NCBI GenBank assembly: GCA_012522445.1
Contig: JAAYKL010000107.1
Location: 1-64,000 of the forward strand
Source: Myxococcales bacterium
GTDB lineage: Bacteria > Myxococcota_A > Polyangia > JAAYKL01
Length of the DNA: 64,000 bases
Direction of reading: 5' to 3'
Positions within the stretch are counted from its first letter, which is position 1. Every line of letters begins with the position of its first letter. The position numbers were made by a program, and so were the translations under genes. The notes under the pieces were generated by a model, which saw only the letters and a list, made by a program, of their open reading frames with translations, had not been told where the DNA came from and searched no databases. This document shows, in pieces, positions 24,474 to 33,446 of this stretch.

Positions 24474-24670
24474 ATTGCGTCGATGGCGCCGGTGGACTCC
24501 GTAATGCGGCTCTGTACGGCGTCGCCAAATTCCTGCCAGAGCGCGATGCCCGCCACCGCCACCAACACGAGAATGATGATGTACTCCACGGTGGAGAGTC
24601 CGCGTTTGTCTCCCCAGAACAGCGCGGCGACAATGGCGTGCAATTTTTGAATGATTTGTTTTCCTTTCAT
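24470..24670 (-). CDS. Flp/Fap-type pilin (major)
   Basis: A 66-residue pilin with the class III leader GDKRG cut before LSTVEYIIILVLVAVAG, including the Glu-Tyr pair in the helix that is characteristic of Flp pilins. It lies between a second tiny pilin and tadV. Confidence 0.88.
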   Translation of the reverse strand: MKGKQIIQKLHAIVAALFWGDKRGLSTVEYIIILVLVAVAGIALWQEFGDAVQSRITESTGAIDAM

Positions 24671-24689
24671 GAGAAGCCTCCCTTGGGTG

Positions 24690-24848
24690 TTAGGGAAATG
24701 GCAGCGACAAAAGCAGCATGAGGGTTTGGTGCCGGCCTTCGAGTGTTGGCCCCAGTGCCACCAGCAGCGAAGCGGCGCCCAAGACGACCGCGAACAACAA
24801 CACGAGTTGCTCTACCGACGCAGTGCCTTTGTTTCTTTGAATATCCAA
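24690..24848 (-). CDS. Second Flp-like small pilin with TTG start
   Basis: A predicted 52-residue protein. The TTG at 24848 has GGGGAGG five bases upstream, the best ribosome site in the region. An ATG at 24881 in frame lacks one. The leader DIQRNKGTA precedes SVEQLVLLFAVVLGAA, with Glu at the place required for TadV cleavage and a hydrophobic helix. The C-terminus is short. It may be a minor pilin or starter subunit. Confidence 0.65.
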   Translation of the reverse strand: MDIQRNKGTASVEQLVLLFAVVLGAASLLVALGPTLEGRHQTLMLLLSLPFP

Positions 24849-24901
24849 AGTGACCTCCCCATGCGCATTTCTGTTTGCCATTTCGTTGCAGAAGGAATCG
24901 C

Positions 24902-24940
24902 CCGCTTTTCGGAAAAGTTTCCTAAAAGAGCGAAAAAAGA
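24902..24940. promoter_or_regulatory. Repeated upstream motif, copy B
   Basis: This copy resembles 721-760 closely: the first 22 bases (CCGCTTTTCGG..AAGTTTCCT) differ at one place, and the AAAAAAGAT tail is shared. It contains GGAAAAGTTTCC. It lies about 55-90 bases upstream of the micro-pilin start, in the same orientation relative to its gene as copy A. Confidence 0.45.
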
Positions 24941-25046
24941 TGAAAAAAGTTTGCGCCGGGGCTGGCCAGCTCCCCTGACAAAAGTCGCAAAAAAGGCGCC
25001 AACCATTGGAAAACAATCGGGAAATGCCGCGATGAGGGCCGCGTTT

Positions 25047-26057
25047 TTAGGGAATGTCGTTTTGTTGCCGACAGAAGAAGTCGCTCCCCGCAAAGGGAGA
25101 TATATCGAAAAGCGCACCAAAATCGGCGGGCGCGGGGGTTTCAATGCACAAGCGATGCTGCGTGAAGGGATGCAAGAAACTGAGGCTGGCCGCGTGTAGC
25201 GCCTGGCGGCGGTGCCCGGCTCGCGAAATGATTTGCGGCGTGAGGCCATCGCTCATGTAGTCGACAAAGAGGCTCTCGTCGGGGCCGTACAGTTTGTCGC
25301 CCACAATGGTGTGCCCAATGTGATCGAGATGGACGCGCAGTTGGTGTTGACGTCCCGTGCGCGGTTTAAGCAACAACAGTGTTCGGTCCCCCTGCTGCGC
25401 CAGCGTGCGGTACTCGGTTAGCGATGGCAACCCATCCGGATCACCGCACCACATCCGCGCCTTGATGAACGAATGGGGATTGGGCGACAGGGGCGCCTCG
25501 ATGCGTCCCGAAGGCGGTGACACCAGGCCGCGCACCACGGCAATGTACTGTTTGACGACTTTCCGCTCCGCAAACAACCCCTTGCCCAAGCGCTCTGCAT
25601 CGCGCGTTTTGGCGCACAATACGAGCCCCGATGTCTCGGAGTCGAGGCGGTGCACCAAGCGCGGTGCGTCTTCGCCGTAGGTTTCGTTGAGCAAGGCGGT
25701 CAGCGTGTTTTTGTAATAACGCGCCGTGGGATGCACCGGCAGCAGCGGCGGTTTGTCCACCGCGAGAAACCACTCATCCTCAAACACCACGCTGAACTCG
25801 CGACAGACCGGTGGCTCGTCCGGCGGCATTTTGTACAGATAGATTTGCTCACCGCATTTCAAGACGCGGTTGGGCCGCAGGAGCTGTCCGGTTTCGTCGA
25901 ACACGCAAGACTTGATAATGCGCTGAATGCGCGTACGCGAAAGCCGGGGAATGCGGTGCGCGATAAAGCGGTCTAGGCGCCACCCGGAGAACTCTTTGAC
26001 AATGTCAAAGACAATCTCAATGTAGTCTTCGGGGATACTGGCAGGGCGATCCAACAT
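25047..26057 (-). CDS. RluA-family pseudouridine synthase
   Basis: A 336-residue enzyme. An S4-like N-terminal domain (WRLDRFIAHRIPRLSRTRIQ) precedes the catalytic domain with HRLDSETSGLVLCAK (catalytic Asp), VVRGLV and RTGRQHQLRVHL. The ATG at 26057 has AAGG upstream; longer frames reach 26150 but add no family sequence. The RNA target (23S rRNA or tRNA) is not decided by sequence alone. It is divergent from the FHA-GGDEF gene. Confidence 0.88.
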   Translation of the reverse strand: MLDRPASIPEDYIEIVFDIVKEFSGWRLDRFIAHRIPRLSRTRIQRIIKSCVFDETGQLLRPNRVLKCGEQIYLYKMPPDEPPVCREFSVVFEDEWFLAVDKPPLLPVHPTARYYKNTLTALLNETYGEDAPRLVHRLDSETSGLVLCAKTRDAERLGKGLFAERKVVKQYIAVVRGLVSPPSGRIEAPLSPNPHSFIKARMWCGDPDGLPSLTEYRTLAQQGDRTLLLLKPRTGRQHQLRVHLDHIGHTIVGDKLYGPDESLFVDYMSDGLTPQIISRAGHRRQALHAASLSFLHPFTQHRLCIETPAPADFGALFDISPFAGSDFFCRQQNDIP

Positions 26058-26213
26058 GACTGGCCTTGTAACAGATGCCCCCCGCAGGGCCAAGGCGTTC
26101 ACAGCGACAAAACCCGCCATTGCGCTTGCATTTCGGCAAAAACCCGGCACAAAATTAGCCCAGTCTCAACACTGTACATTCGATACAATCAAGGTAATGT
26201 GTCGTGCGGAGGT

Positions 26214-27254
26214 ATGGTGGACAACAATTCCCGAAACAAAACAGACAAATCCATTGCCGTGATTACCATGCGCGACATGAACCTGGCCGAAGACCGCACC
26301 ACCCGTCCCGTCGAAGTGCCCACCATGGCCATGCGCCTAAAGACCGCCGCACCGCCGCGCCCCAGCCTCATGGTCATCGCGGGCATGGACATGGGCAACG
26401 TGTTCACCATCGGCGACGACCCCGTCTTTGTCGGCCGCGACACCTCCTGCGATCTCAAAATACAAGACGACAGCATCTCGCGGCAGCACGCCCGCATTGA
26501 AAAACTCTCCGGCGGCTACATCCGCATCACCGACTTGGAGTCGACCAACGGCACGTACTCCAACGGAAAAATCATCAAAACCATTACGCTGGCGCCCGGC
26601 GAAAAAATCTTGCTGGGGCACAACACCGTCATCAAATACCTGCTGCAAGACGACATCGACCTCAAGTACCAACGCGAACTCTACGAGTCCTCCACCCGCG
26701 ATGGCCTCACCGGCATATTCAACCGCCGATACCTGATGCAAAAGCTCACCACCGACCTGTCGTTTGCCCGGCGGCACCGCCTCCCCTTTTCGCTGCTGCT
26801 CTTCGACATCGACTTTTTTAAACGCGTCAACGACACCTACGGCCATCTCGTGGGCGACCAAGTCCTCATGTCCATCGCGCGCATTGTGCAGTCCACCATC
26901 CGCACCGAAGACATGCTGGGGCGCTATGGTGGCGAGGAGTTCATCATCGTCGCCCAGGGCACAGATGCTGCGGGCGCCAAAGTCCTGGCGGATCGCGTAC
27001 GCGACGCCATCGAAAGAGAACCGGCGCTGGCCGTCACCGAAAGGGGTGACTTTGTCCGCGTCACCGTCAGCGTCGGCGCCATCACCTTGGCCCCCGGCGC
27101 CATTCTCGATGCCCCGGGACTGCTGAGCAGCGCAGATGCCAACCTGTATCAAGCCAAGTACAACGGTCGAAACAGCCTGGTGGCCACCGAAATATCTGCG
27201 GCGACCTCCGACCGAAATCTGCGGCGCATTCCCTTTCCCTCGCGCAACAGCTAA
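26214..27254 (+). CDS. FHA-GGDEF diguanylate cyclase
   Basis: A cytoplasmic protein of about 346 residues. FHA domain (about 50-125): VFVGRDTSCDLKI, SISRQHARIE and LESTNGTYSNG. GGDEF domain (about 165-335) with GRYGGEEFIIVA, active, and the I-site RTED five residues before it, so product inhibition by c-di-GMP is expected. GGAGG sits directly before the ATG at 26214, so the following GTG at 26217 may be the true start. It likely couples phospho-Thr recognition to c-di-GMP synthesis. Confidence 0.9.
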   Translation: MVDNNSRNKTDKSIAVITMRDMNLAEDRTTRPVEVPTMAMRLKTAAPPRPSLMVIAGMDMGNVFTIGDDPVFVGRDTSCDLKIQDDSISRQHARIEKLSGGYIRITDLESTNGTYSNGKIIKTITLAPGEKILLGHNTVIKYLLQDDIDLKYQRELYESSTRDGLTGIFNRRYLMQKLTTDLSFARRHRLPFSLLLFDIDFFKRVNDTYGHLVGDQVLMSIARIVQSTIRTEDMLGRYGGEEFIIVAQGTDAAGAKVLADRVRDAIEREPALAVTERGDFVRVTVSVGAITLAPGAILDAPGLLSSADANLYQAKYNGRNSLVATEISAATSDRNLRRIPFPSRNS

Positions 27255-27262
27255 GTCGCTCG

Positions 27263-29116
27263 CTACCCCTCGCTCGTGTTCTTTGGCACGCGGTGCACCG
27301 ACATGCGGCAATCGTCGCAGTCAAATCGCAAGCCCAACCGCCGCCCCTCTGGGTCCACCAAAAACAGGGGCTCGTCGAGATGCGTGGCACCCGCCTCCCG
27401 AAAGCAATGGGGCGTTTCGCGCAATACGCAGTGAATGGAAGTCATCAATTGGGCGTCGGCGTCCAGCCCCCCACACTCCGCTCCCGGAGAGATGCTGTCG
27501 ACGCCGCAACGCCGATAAAACTGTTGGGCGAGACGGTTGATGACATTGAACGAAAAATCGAGATGCGCCTTAGGATAGGGCAACGCCACCTCGCTGCCGC
27601 GCACGTGTTCGCGACGCGGGTACGCCGCCAGAGCAGCCGCCTCCAACGCTGCGAGCGCCCGGCGCCGCAAATCATTCGCCACCGAGACCGGCACAAAGGG
27701 AACCGGTTCGCTCAGCACCCGGACTGCGCGGCACACAAACGGCCCATCCCCGGTCTTCGCCAATCTGCGCGACAGGTCGTCTTGCATGCGCGCGGCGTGA
27801 TTGGCTGCCTCAACAGGGCCGGTCCAATGCGCCTCGGCCACAAGCCCCGCCTCGGTTTGCACGCGCACGCACAAACCGCTCGCCGTCGTATCCAAATCAA
27901 CGCGCACCGGAATGCGCCGGTGGAATGCGGTTTTTTCGATGTGGGCGCAAAACGCGGCATCGAAATTGCGAAAGACCGACTGGCCCACTTGCAACCCCGT
28001 CGCGTCGCGCAAGTGCACGTCTTCGCCCAACACCTTCTGCACCCGCGCGCCCGCCGAATGGCCATTTGGCAGCAACCAACGGAGGCCATCCCCCGCCTGC
28101 AATGTCGCGGAACCGCTCAAGCGAATCACGTGTCCGCGGATGCGCTCCACGACACCAACGGGCTCACCCTGCGAAGACGGCGTATCCACCGCTCCCATCA
28201 CACGCGGCCCAAACAAGCCAAAGTCCGTCGTTCCACGGCGAAATGTCCGCGCGGGATTGGGTTCAAAACGCCCGGAAAACTCGTGACGCGATGCAGGGCT
28301 GGGGATGTTACGCTCCGCCAGGGCCGCGTCCAGGTGGCGGCGCACCCAGGTGACGCTATTGGCGAGCCATGTGCGGTCTTTCAATCGCCCTTCGATCTTA
28401 AAAGAGGTGATGCCGGCATCCAGCAAGGCGCCCAGATGCGCGGTGCGATCCATGTCGCATACCGACAACAAATGTCCCCGGCGCCACTCCTGACCACGGG
28501 CGTCCTGCAGGGTAAAAAACTTGCGACAGGGCTGGGCACAATCCCCGCGATTTCCGCTGCGATCGCCGTGGGCCAAACTCAGGTAGCAACGCCCTGAAAC
28601 GCCGACACACGCAGCGCCGTACACAAAGCTCTCCAACGCAACTTCCGGCACCGCGCGGCGAATATTTTGCATCTCGCGCAGCGACAACTCCCGCGCCAAA
28701 ATCACCCGCTGAAAGCCCGCCGCCGCCAAGAAGGCGATGTGCGCGGCATCGGCGTTATTCATCTGGGTGCTGGCAAACAGGGGGATGGGCGGCAGATTCA
28801 TTTCGAGCAGTCCCATGTCGGCGATGATCAGCGCGTCGACCCCCACGTCGTATGCCGCATGCGCCAGCGCCGCTGCCGCTGACAGCTCGTCGTCGAAGAG
28901 CATCGTGTTGAGCGCGACGTAGACCCGGGCGCCGTACAGATGCGCAAAGCGCACCAACGCCGCAATATCGGAGAGCGCATTTCCGGCTTCTTTGCGGGCG
29001 CTGAAACGCGGCGCCCCAATGTAGACAGCATCGGCACCACAAGCGATGGCGGTCATGCCGCGCGCCACATCGCCAGCGGGGGCCAGCAGTTCAATGTCCG
29101 GTGTTCGGATGTGCAA
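27263..29116 (-). CDS. U32-family peptidase, RlhA/YdcP-like
   Basis: A 617-residue protein. The U32 core (LLAPAGD, GADAVYIGAPRFSARKEAGN, SFVYGAACVGVSGRCYLS, NRGDCAQPCRKFF, SFKIEGRLKD) with its conserved Cys fills the first half. The C-terminal half has a Cys set (ECGGLD, FDCDDCRM). In E. coli the relative RlhA hydroxylates C2501 of 23S rRNA; other members (UbiU/V, TrhP) act on ubiquinone or tRNA. The RNA role here is inferred from overall length and N-terminus. Its stop faces that of the FHA-GGDEF gene. Confidence 0.82.
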   Translation of the reverse strand: MHIRTPDIELLAPAGDVARGMTAIACGADAVYIGAPRFSARKEAGNALSDIAALVRFAHLYGARVYVALNTMLFDDELSAAAALAHAAYDVGVDALIIADMGLLEMNLPPIPLFASTQMNNADAAHIAFLAAAGFQRVILARELSLREMQNIRRAVPEVALESFVYGAACVGVSGRCYLSLAHGDRSGNRGDCAQPCRKFFTLQDARGQEWRRGHLLSVCDMDRTAHLGALLDAGITSFKIEGRLKDRTWLANSVTWVRRHLDAALAERNIPSPASRHEFSGRFEPNPARTFRRGTTDFGLFGPRVMGAVDTPSSQGEPVGVVERIRGHVIRLSGSATLQAGDGLRWLLPNGHSAGARVQKVLGEDVHLRDATGLQVGQSVFRNFDAAFCAHIEKTAFHRRIPVRVDLDTTASGLCVRVQTEAGLVAEAHWTGPVEAANHAARMQDDLSRRLAKTGDGPFVCRAVRVLSEPVPFVPVSVANDLRRRALAALEAAALAAYPRREHVRGSEVALPYPKAHLDFSFNVINRLAQQFYRRCGVDSISPGAECGGLDADAQLMTSIHCVLRETPHCFREAGATHLDEPLFLVDPEGRRLGLRFDCDDCRMSVHRVPKNTSEG

Positions 29117-29216
29117 GATGACACGCTACAGGGCAATATCGAACGCCGTTTGACGGCGCAGACGGTTCGGCGCATTATTGCCGACAACGCATTCAAAGAG
29201 CAACAACACCCACGCC

Positions 29217-30947
29217 ATGCCCACCCAAAACAAAATTCTGTTGGCGCTGCTTCTGTTCTTCGCCTTTTTGTGCCTGCTCTTCGTATGGTACGAACCCCAG
29301 CCAAGGCACCTGCCGAATGTGCTCGCTGCCACACATGGACCGCCGTCCACGGCTGTCCCGCACATGGCTGACGGCGACACCGCCGGCCACCCCGAGCGCC
29401 CACACACATCTCCAAACGATACGCGCGAACCAAGCGCTCCAAGCCAAGCGCCCGTACCCGACATCGCCATCCACGCCGTCATATGGAACCAAGCCACCGA
29501 CACCTGGGTGGTGCGACACGGCGACGTCGTCCCCGCGGGCGAACGCGAAACGCCGCTCATCCCCTTCCGCCCCGCACTGGCGCGCATCGACTACCAACTC
29601 GCCGACGACTTCAAGCCGCGCACGCTCTTCGCCCAGCTCGCACTGCGCAGTCCCGCGCACCACGTTGCGCTCACACAACACCGCCGCGTCGATGGCCCAG
29701 CCGAGTTAGGCGATATCGACGGCACCTTCGCCTTTCGCATTGCCGCAGACGCCATGCGCCCCCACACGGCGTTTCGCTGGCAACTCTTCGAAGCGACCAA
29801 CGACGCCGAAGCGCCCGAAACATTGATCTCCGAAATCCCCTGGACGCCCCTGGACATCCTCGAGACACCCCTCGCGTTGCGCGTCGTCATCATCCCGGCA
29901 CACACGCCCTGTGCCCCTGTGCCCCTGCACATCAATGCCGCCATGCAGCGCGAACTCGAAAACGAACTTTACAACATGCTGCCCCTCTCCTCGCTGCACG
30001 TGGACTGGCGCGCGCCGCAGCGATTCGATGCCCGCAACACCGGCGACCCCGCCGCCATCATCGCCGACCTGGCCGCCCTGCGCGAAGCCGACCGCGCCCT
30101 CCCCGACGTCCTGTACCACGCCATCTTGCCGCACCGCGCCCAACGCTGCCTATCGCCCGGTTACGAGGCGGGCTTTGCCCTGTGGGAACACGAGCGCGCC
30201 GCCTTAGGGCACATGCGCCTCTCCTACGCCGTGGCCATGTCGCGCAACTGGCGGGCCAATGTCGTGCACGAGCTGGGGCACTCCCTGGGCCGACCGCACA
30301 CCTTCGACGACGACCACTACACCCCCTACAACGGACGCCAATGCGGGCGAACCAGCGGATACGGATACGGCGTGCGCCCCGGACCACACGGTGCCCTGAA
30401 TGCCTCCAGCCATTCGCAACTGCGCGACATGAACAGCGGCCTCATTCCCCCCACCGACAGCCTGGCCTCGCACCCCATCTGCGCCACCTTTGGCAGCGCC
30501 CAGCCCACCCTCAACGACTTCATGAGCTACGCCCCGCCCTTTTGGGTCAGCGCCCACACCTTTTCGCGCATCGCGGGCATCTTGGCGGTCTTGGGCCGAT
30601 GGCGCACACCCGCGGGCTCCGCCCAGGTACAAACCCATCTCGCCCGCCACACCCTTGTGGGCTTTGCCGTCGACGATACACCGGCACCGCATTATGTCTG
30701 GATGCGCGGGATGCCCGCACACAACGCGCACTCCGGCGATTCACATCACGCCATCATTAACTGGCACGCCCCGAGCACCCCGCCCTTGCGCCTGTCTCAA
30801 ACCACGCTGCAAACCGCCGCTGGCGAATACGCTGGCGTGGCCATCACCTTACCCGCCGGCACCACCTGTGCAGACATCCGCGCCGTGCACATACTCGACG
30901 AAGGCCAACGACGCGAAATCCCACTTCCCGATTGCCCGGTGAATTGA
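29217..30947 (+). CDS. Membrane-anchored metzincin-type zinc metalloprotease
   Basis: A protein of 576 residues from MPTQNK; a TTG 13 codons earlier is possible. One N-terminal membrane helix (ILLALLLFFAFLCLLFVWY) anchors a large periplasmic or surface part. The active site is VVHELGHSLGRPHTF (HExxHxxGxxH) followed by DFMSYAPPFWVS, matching a Met-turn as in M66/StcE-like proteases. The N-terminal 300 residues and C-terminal 120 are unrecognised. It follows the U32 gene divergently and precedes ddh by 33 bases. Confidence 0.8.
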   Translation: MPTQNKILLALLLFFAFLCLLFVWYEPQPRHLPNVLAATHGPPSTAVPHMADGDTAGHPERPHTSPNDTREPSAPSQAPVPDIAIHAVIWNQATDTWVVRHGDVVPAGERETPLIPFRPALARIDYQLADDFKPRTLFAQLALRSPAHHVALTQHRRVDGPAELGDIDGTFAFRIAADAMRPHTAFRWQLFEATNDAEAPETLISEIPWTPLDILETPLALRVVIIPAHTPCAPVPLHINAAMQRELENELYNMLPLSSLHVDWRAPQRFDARNTGDPAAIIADLAALREADRALPDVLYHAILPHRAQRCLSPGYEAGFALWEHERAALGHMRLSYAVAMSRNWRANVVHELGHSLGRPHTFDDDHYTPYNGRQCGRTSGYGYGVRPGPHGALNASSHSQLRDMNSGLIPPTDSLASHPICATFGSAQPTLNDFMSYAPPFWVSAHTFSRIAGILAVLGRWRTPAGSAQVQTHLARHTLVGFAVDDTPAPHYVWMRGMPAHNAHSGDSHHAIINWHAPSTPPLRLSQTTLQTAAGEYAGVAITLPAGTTCADIRAVHILDEGQRREIPLPDCPVN

Positions 30948-30980
30948 TATGCCAAACACCCTAGGGCAGGAGGCTCACCC

Positions 30981-31967
30981 ATGAACATACGCGTCGGCAT
31001 CGTTGGATATGGCAACCTGGGAAAGGGCGTGCAGCGGGCATTGCCGCAACACCCAGACATGGCGCTACAAGCCATTTTTACACGTCGCGCTATTGATGAC
31101 ATCGACACCGGCACGCCACATGTTCCCGTACACGCAGTCGAGACACTGCCCGATTGGCGCGACCAACTCGACGTGCTCCTGTTGTGCGGCGGAAGCGCCA
31201 GCGACTTGCCCGAACAAACCCCCCGCTACGCCGCCCTGTTCAACGTCGTCGACAGCTTCGACAACCACGCCCAAATCCCATCCCACCGCCAGCGCGTCGA
31301 TCCCGTGGCCAGAGCCGCCCAACGCGTGGCCATCATCTCAGCGGGCTGGGACCCGGGCCTCTTCTCGCTGTACCGCCTCCTGGGCGAGGCCATCTTACCA
31401 CGCGGAGAAACCCACACCTTTTGGGGCGAAGGCATCAGCCAAGGGCACTCCGACGCCATCCGCCGCGTACCCGGCGTGCTCGACGCCCGACAGTACACCA
31501 TCCCCAATGACGCGGCCCTCGAAGCGGCGCGCACCGGAGACGGTCCCCCGTTGTCGCCCCAGCAACGGCATCGCCGCGTGTGTTACGTCGTGGCCGCAGC
31601 AGGCGCCAACACCGCCGATATCGAACAACGCATCGTCACCATGCCCGGCTATTTTGCGGGCTACGAAACCGCGGTGCACTTTGTCTCGTCCGAAGAACTG
31701 CAACGCGACCACAGCGGCATGCCCCACGGCGGCACCGTCATCCGCTTTGGCCACACCGGCGAACCCCGTCCCGTTGCACACCGCCTCGAACACGCGCTCC
31801 GCGCCGGCGCCAACCCGGATTTCACCGCGTCGGTGCTCATCGCCTGTGCCCGCGCCGCCGTACGCCTACACCGCGAAGGCATCTCGGGCTGCCGCACCAT
31901 GCTCGACATCCCCCCTGCCTACCTCTCGCCCCGCAGCATTGACGACCTCATCGCAGCGCTGCTCTAG
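30981..31967 (+). CDS. ddh: meso-Diaminopimelate dehydrogenase
   Basis: A 328-residue NADPH enzyme making meso-DAP from tetrahydrodipicolinate in one step, for lysine and murein. Motifs: IRVGIVGYGNLGKGVQ, LLLCGGSASDLPEQ, NVVDSFDNHAQIP, SAGWDPGLFS and FWGEGISQGHSDAIRRV. AGGAGG lies seven bases upstream of the ATG. No dap genes are adjacent. Length is typical. Confidence 0.93.
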   Translation: MNIRVGIVGYGNLGKGVQRALPQHPDMALQAIFTRRAIDDIDTGTPHVPVHAVETLPDWRDQLDVLLLCGGSASDLPEQTPRYAALFNVVDSFDNHAQIPSHRQRVDPVARAAQRVAIISAGWDPGLFSLYRLLGEAILPRGETHTFWGEGISQGHSDAIRRVPGVLDARQYTIPNDAALEAARTGDGPPLSPQQRHRRVCYVVAAAGANTADIEQRIVTMPGYFAGYETAVHFVSSEELQRDHSGMPHGGTVIRFGHTGEPRPVAHRLEHALRAGANPDFTASVLIACARAAVRLHREGISGCRTMLDIPPAYLSPRSIDDLIAALL

Positions 31968-32042
31968 CCCCAGGACAGCCCAGGCGGCAACACCCCAGAC
32001 ACCGCGTAAAATTGGCGTGACGTTTATGTGGCGTGACGTTTA

Positions 32043-32444
32043 TTAGGAAAGGCCCGCTTCGCTCCGGAGGCGCTGTGCGGTGTCAAACAATTGTCCCCAA
32101 ATTTTGGGGCTGCTGTGTCCCGCGTCCAGCATCAAAAGCAAAAATAAATTTTCGCCCAACGCGCTGACGATGTACTCGTAGCGATCGGTCTGCATCTCCA
32201 CGCAGCGCACCTCGCCCAAAGAGAAATCGTGAAAACGCGTCACGGCGCGCATAACAATAATGCCCATGTGGGCGGCGCAGAGCCTCGTTTCGAAGGGATC
32301 TAGGCAGGAGTAATAATCGATGGTTTCCCCTTCGTGATCGAAAAATATCGCCGCTTTAAAGCCCGATACAGACGATGCCGCCTCGCGCAAAATCGCCGTA
32401 AACGCCGATTCTTCTGTGTCGCGGGGATGGCTAGGGAGTGTCAC
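32043..32444 (-). CDS. Roadblock/LC7-domain protein
   Basis: A small (133 residues) protein starting at a GTG at 32444, which overlaps the PpiC stop by 14 bases. The sequence FTAILREAASSVSGFKAAIFFDHEGETIDYY and the following ILVMRAV-type helix match the Roadblock/MglB fold, which regulates small GTPases. The frame is open farther upstream, but that part overlaps PpiC in another frame. No MglA-like GTPase is in the window. Weak ribosome site, so translational coupling is likely. Confidence 0.7.
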   Translation of the reverse strand: MTLPSHPRDTEESAFTAILREAASSVSGFKAAIFFDHEGETIDYYSCLDPFETRLCAAHMGIIVMRAVTRFHDFSLGEVRCVEMQTDRYEYIVSALGENLFLLLMLDAGHSSPKIWGQLFDTAQRLRSEAGLS

Positions 32445-33372
32445 TGGTTGTCTCAAGGGCGTCCGGCACATCTGAAATGCGTATCCGCGCCTTTTGATAA
32501 AGCCCCTCGATTTGTGCCTCGACGCGTTTGACGCGCTCGTGGGCCAACAGGGATTCGGCGAGCTCGGCGCGCGCCACCGCAAAGGGAATGCGGACCTCGG
32601 GCAAGGTTTCGATGAAGTACACCACATGCCACCCAAAGCTCGTCTCAAAGGGCTTCCCCACCTGGCCGGGCCGCTGTATTTCGAAGGCCTTCTCCACAAA
32701 GGGCGGCACAAACTTTTTGTATTCGCGATCGAAGGGGGGCAGGTTTTCAACCCGCACAAACTTGGCAACGCCCACATCTTTGGCCACTTGCTGCGCCGCG
32801 GCGCGAAAGGCTCCCTCTGAAGCAACCCCCGCCACCGCCGCCGCCACTTGATCGGCTACCAGGCGCGCCTGGGCCGGCTCCAGGCCTTTTTTCCCGGTGC
32901 GCACCAGCGCGTGAATCATGCGGCGTTGTTCGCCGTGCCAATACTTTTCTTTGCGCGCTTCATATCCCTTGCGGAGCTCTTCTTCGTCGAGGTCGGACTC
33001 CTGAATGCGCTCCCCCGCGTGTCGCATCCAGGCCAAGGCCAAGGCGTCGCGAAATCCCAGCGTTGCCTCGGTGTGCGCGGCGTATCCCCGCGCGATGGCG
33101 GCATCTGCGAGCAAGGCGTCGCTTATCAATGCGTCGAGCGCAGCGCGTGGAGAATCCAACTCGGGGGTTTGTTGCAAGGTCCAGGAGACATCTGAAGCCG
33201 TGATCGCAATGCCGTTGACGCGCGCCACCAACGGATCATTTTCGGCGGTTCGATGACGCAAGTGATGCACGGCGCGCTCTGCGCTGGGCACCGGTGCCGC
33301 TTCATCGCAGGCCACACCCCACAACAGCAGAAAACAAAAACAAACGATTTTCACCAATGGTCGCGGTTGCAT
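32431..33372 (-). CDS. PpiC/SurA-type peptidyl-prolyl isomerase lipoprotein
   Basis: A 313-residue lipoprotein: signal ending LLLWGVACD. The SurA-like N-terminal helical region (ARVNGIAITASDVSW) leads to a parvulin domain (about 165-270) with MIHALVRTGKKG, FVEKAFEIQRPGQVGKPFETSFGWHVVYF. It probably helps fold outer-membrane proteins in the periplasm. It is followed by the overlapping Roadblock gene. Confidence 0.85.
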   Translation of the reverse strand: MQPRPLVKIVCFCFLLLWGVACDEAAPVPSAERAVHHLRHRTAENDPLVARVNGIAITASDVSWTLQQTPELDSPRAALDALISDALLADAAIARGYAAHTEATLGFRDALALAWMRHAGERIQESDLDEEELRKGYEARKEKYWHGEQRRMIHALVRTGKKGLEPAQARLVADQVAAAVAGVASEGAFRAAAQQVAKDVGVAKFVRVENLPPFDREYKKFVPPFVEKAFEIQRPGQVGKPFETSFGWHVVYFIETLPEVRIPFAVARAELAESLLAHERVKRVEAQIEGLYQKARIRISDVPDALETTSDTP

Positions 33373-33446
33373 ATCGCCCCAGTATAAGGAAAAGGCGCGC
33401 GCTTAGGTAACGAGAAAAGACATCTTGAGGACGCGAGACATCGCGG

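Noticed and set aside
27293-28597. 434-codon plus-strand frame
   Set aside because: Fully opposite the U32 gene, whose motifs are unmistakable.
32445-32825. Upstream extension of the Roadblock frame
   Set aside because: It overlaps PpiC in a different frame and is rich in Cys/Arg/Pro, typical of a shadow.
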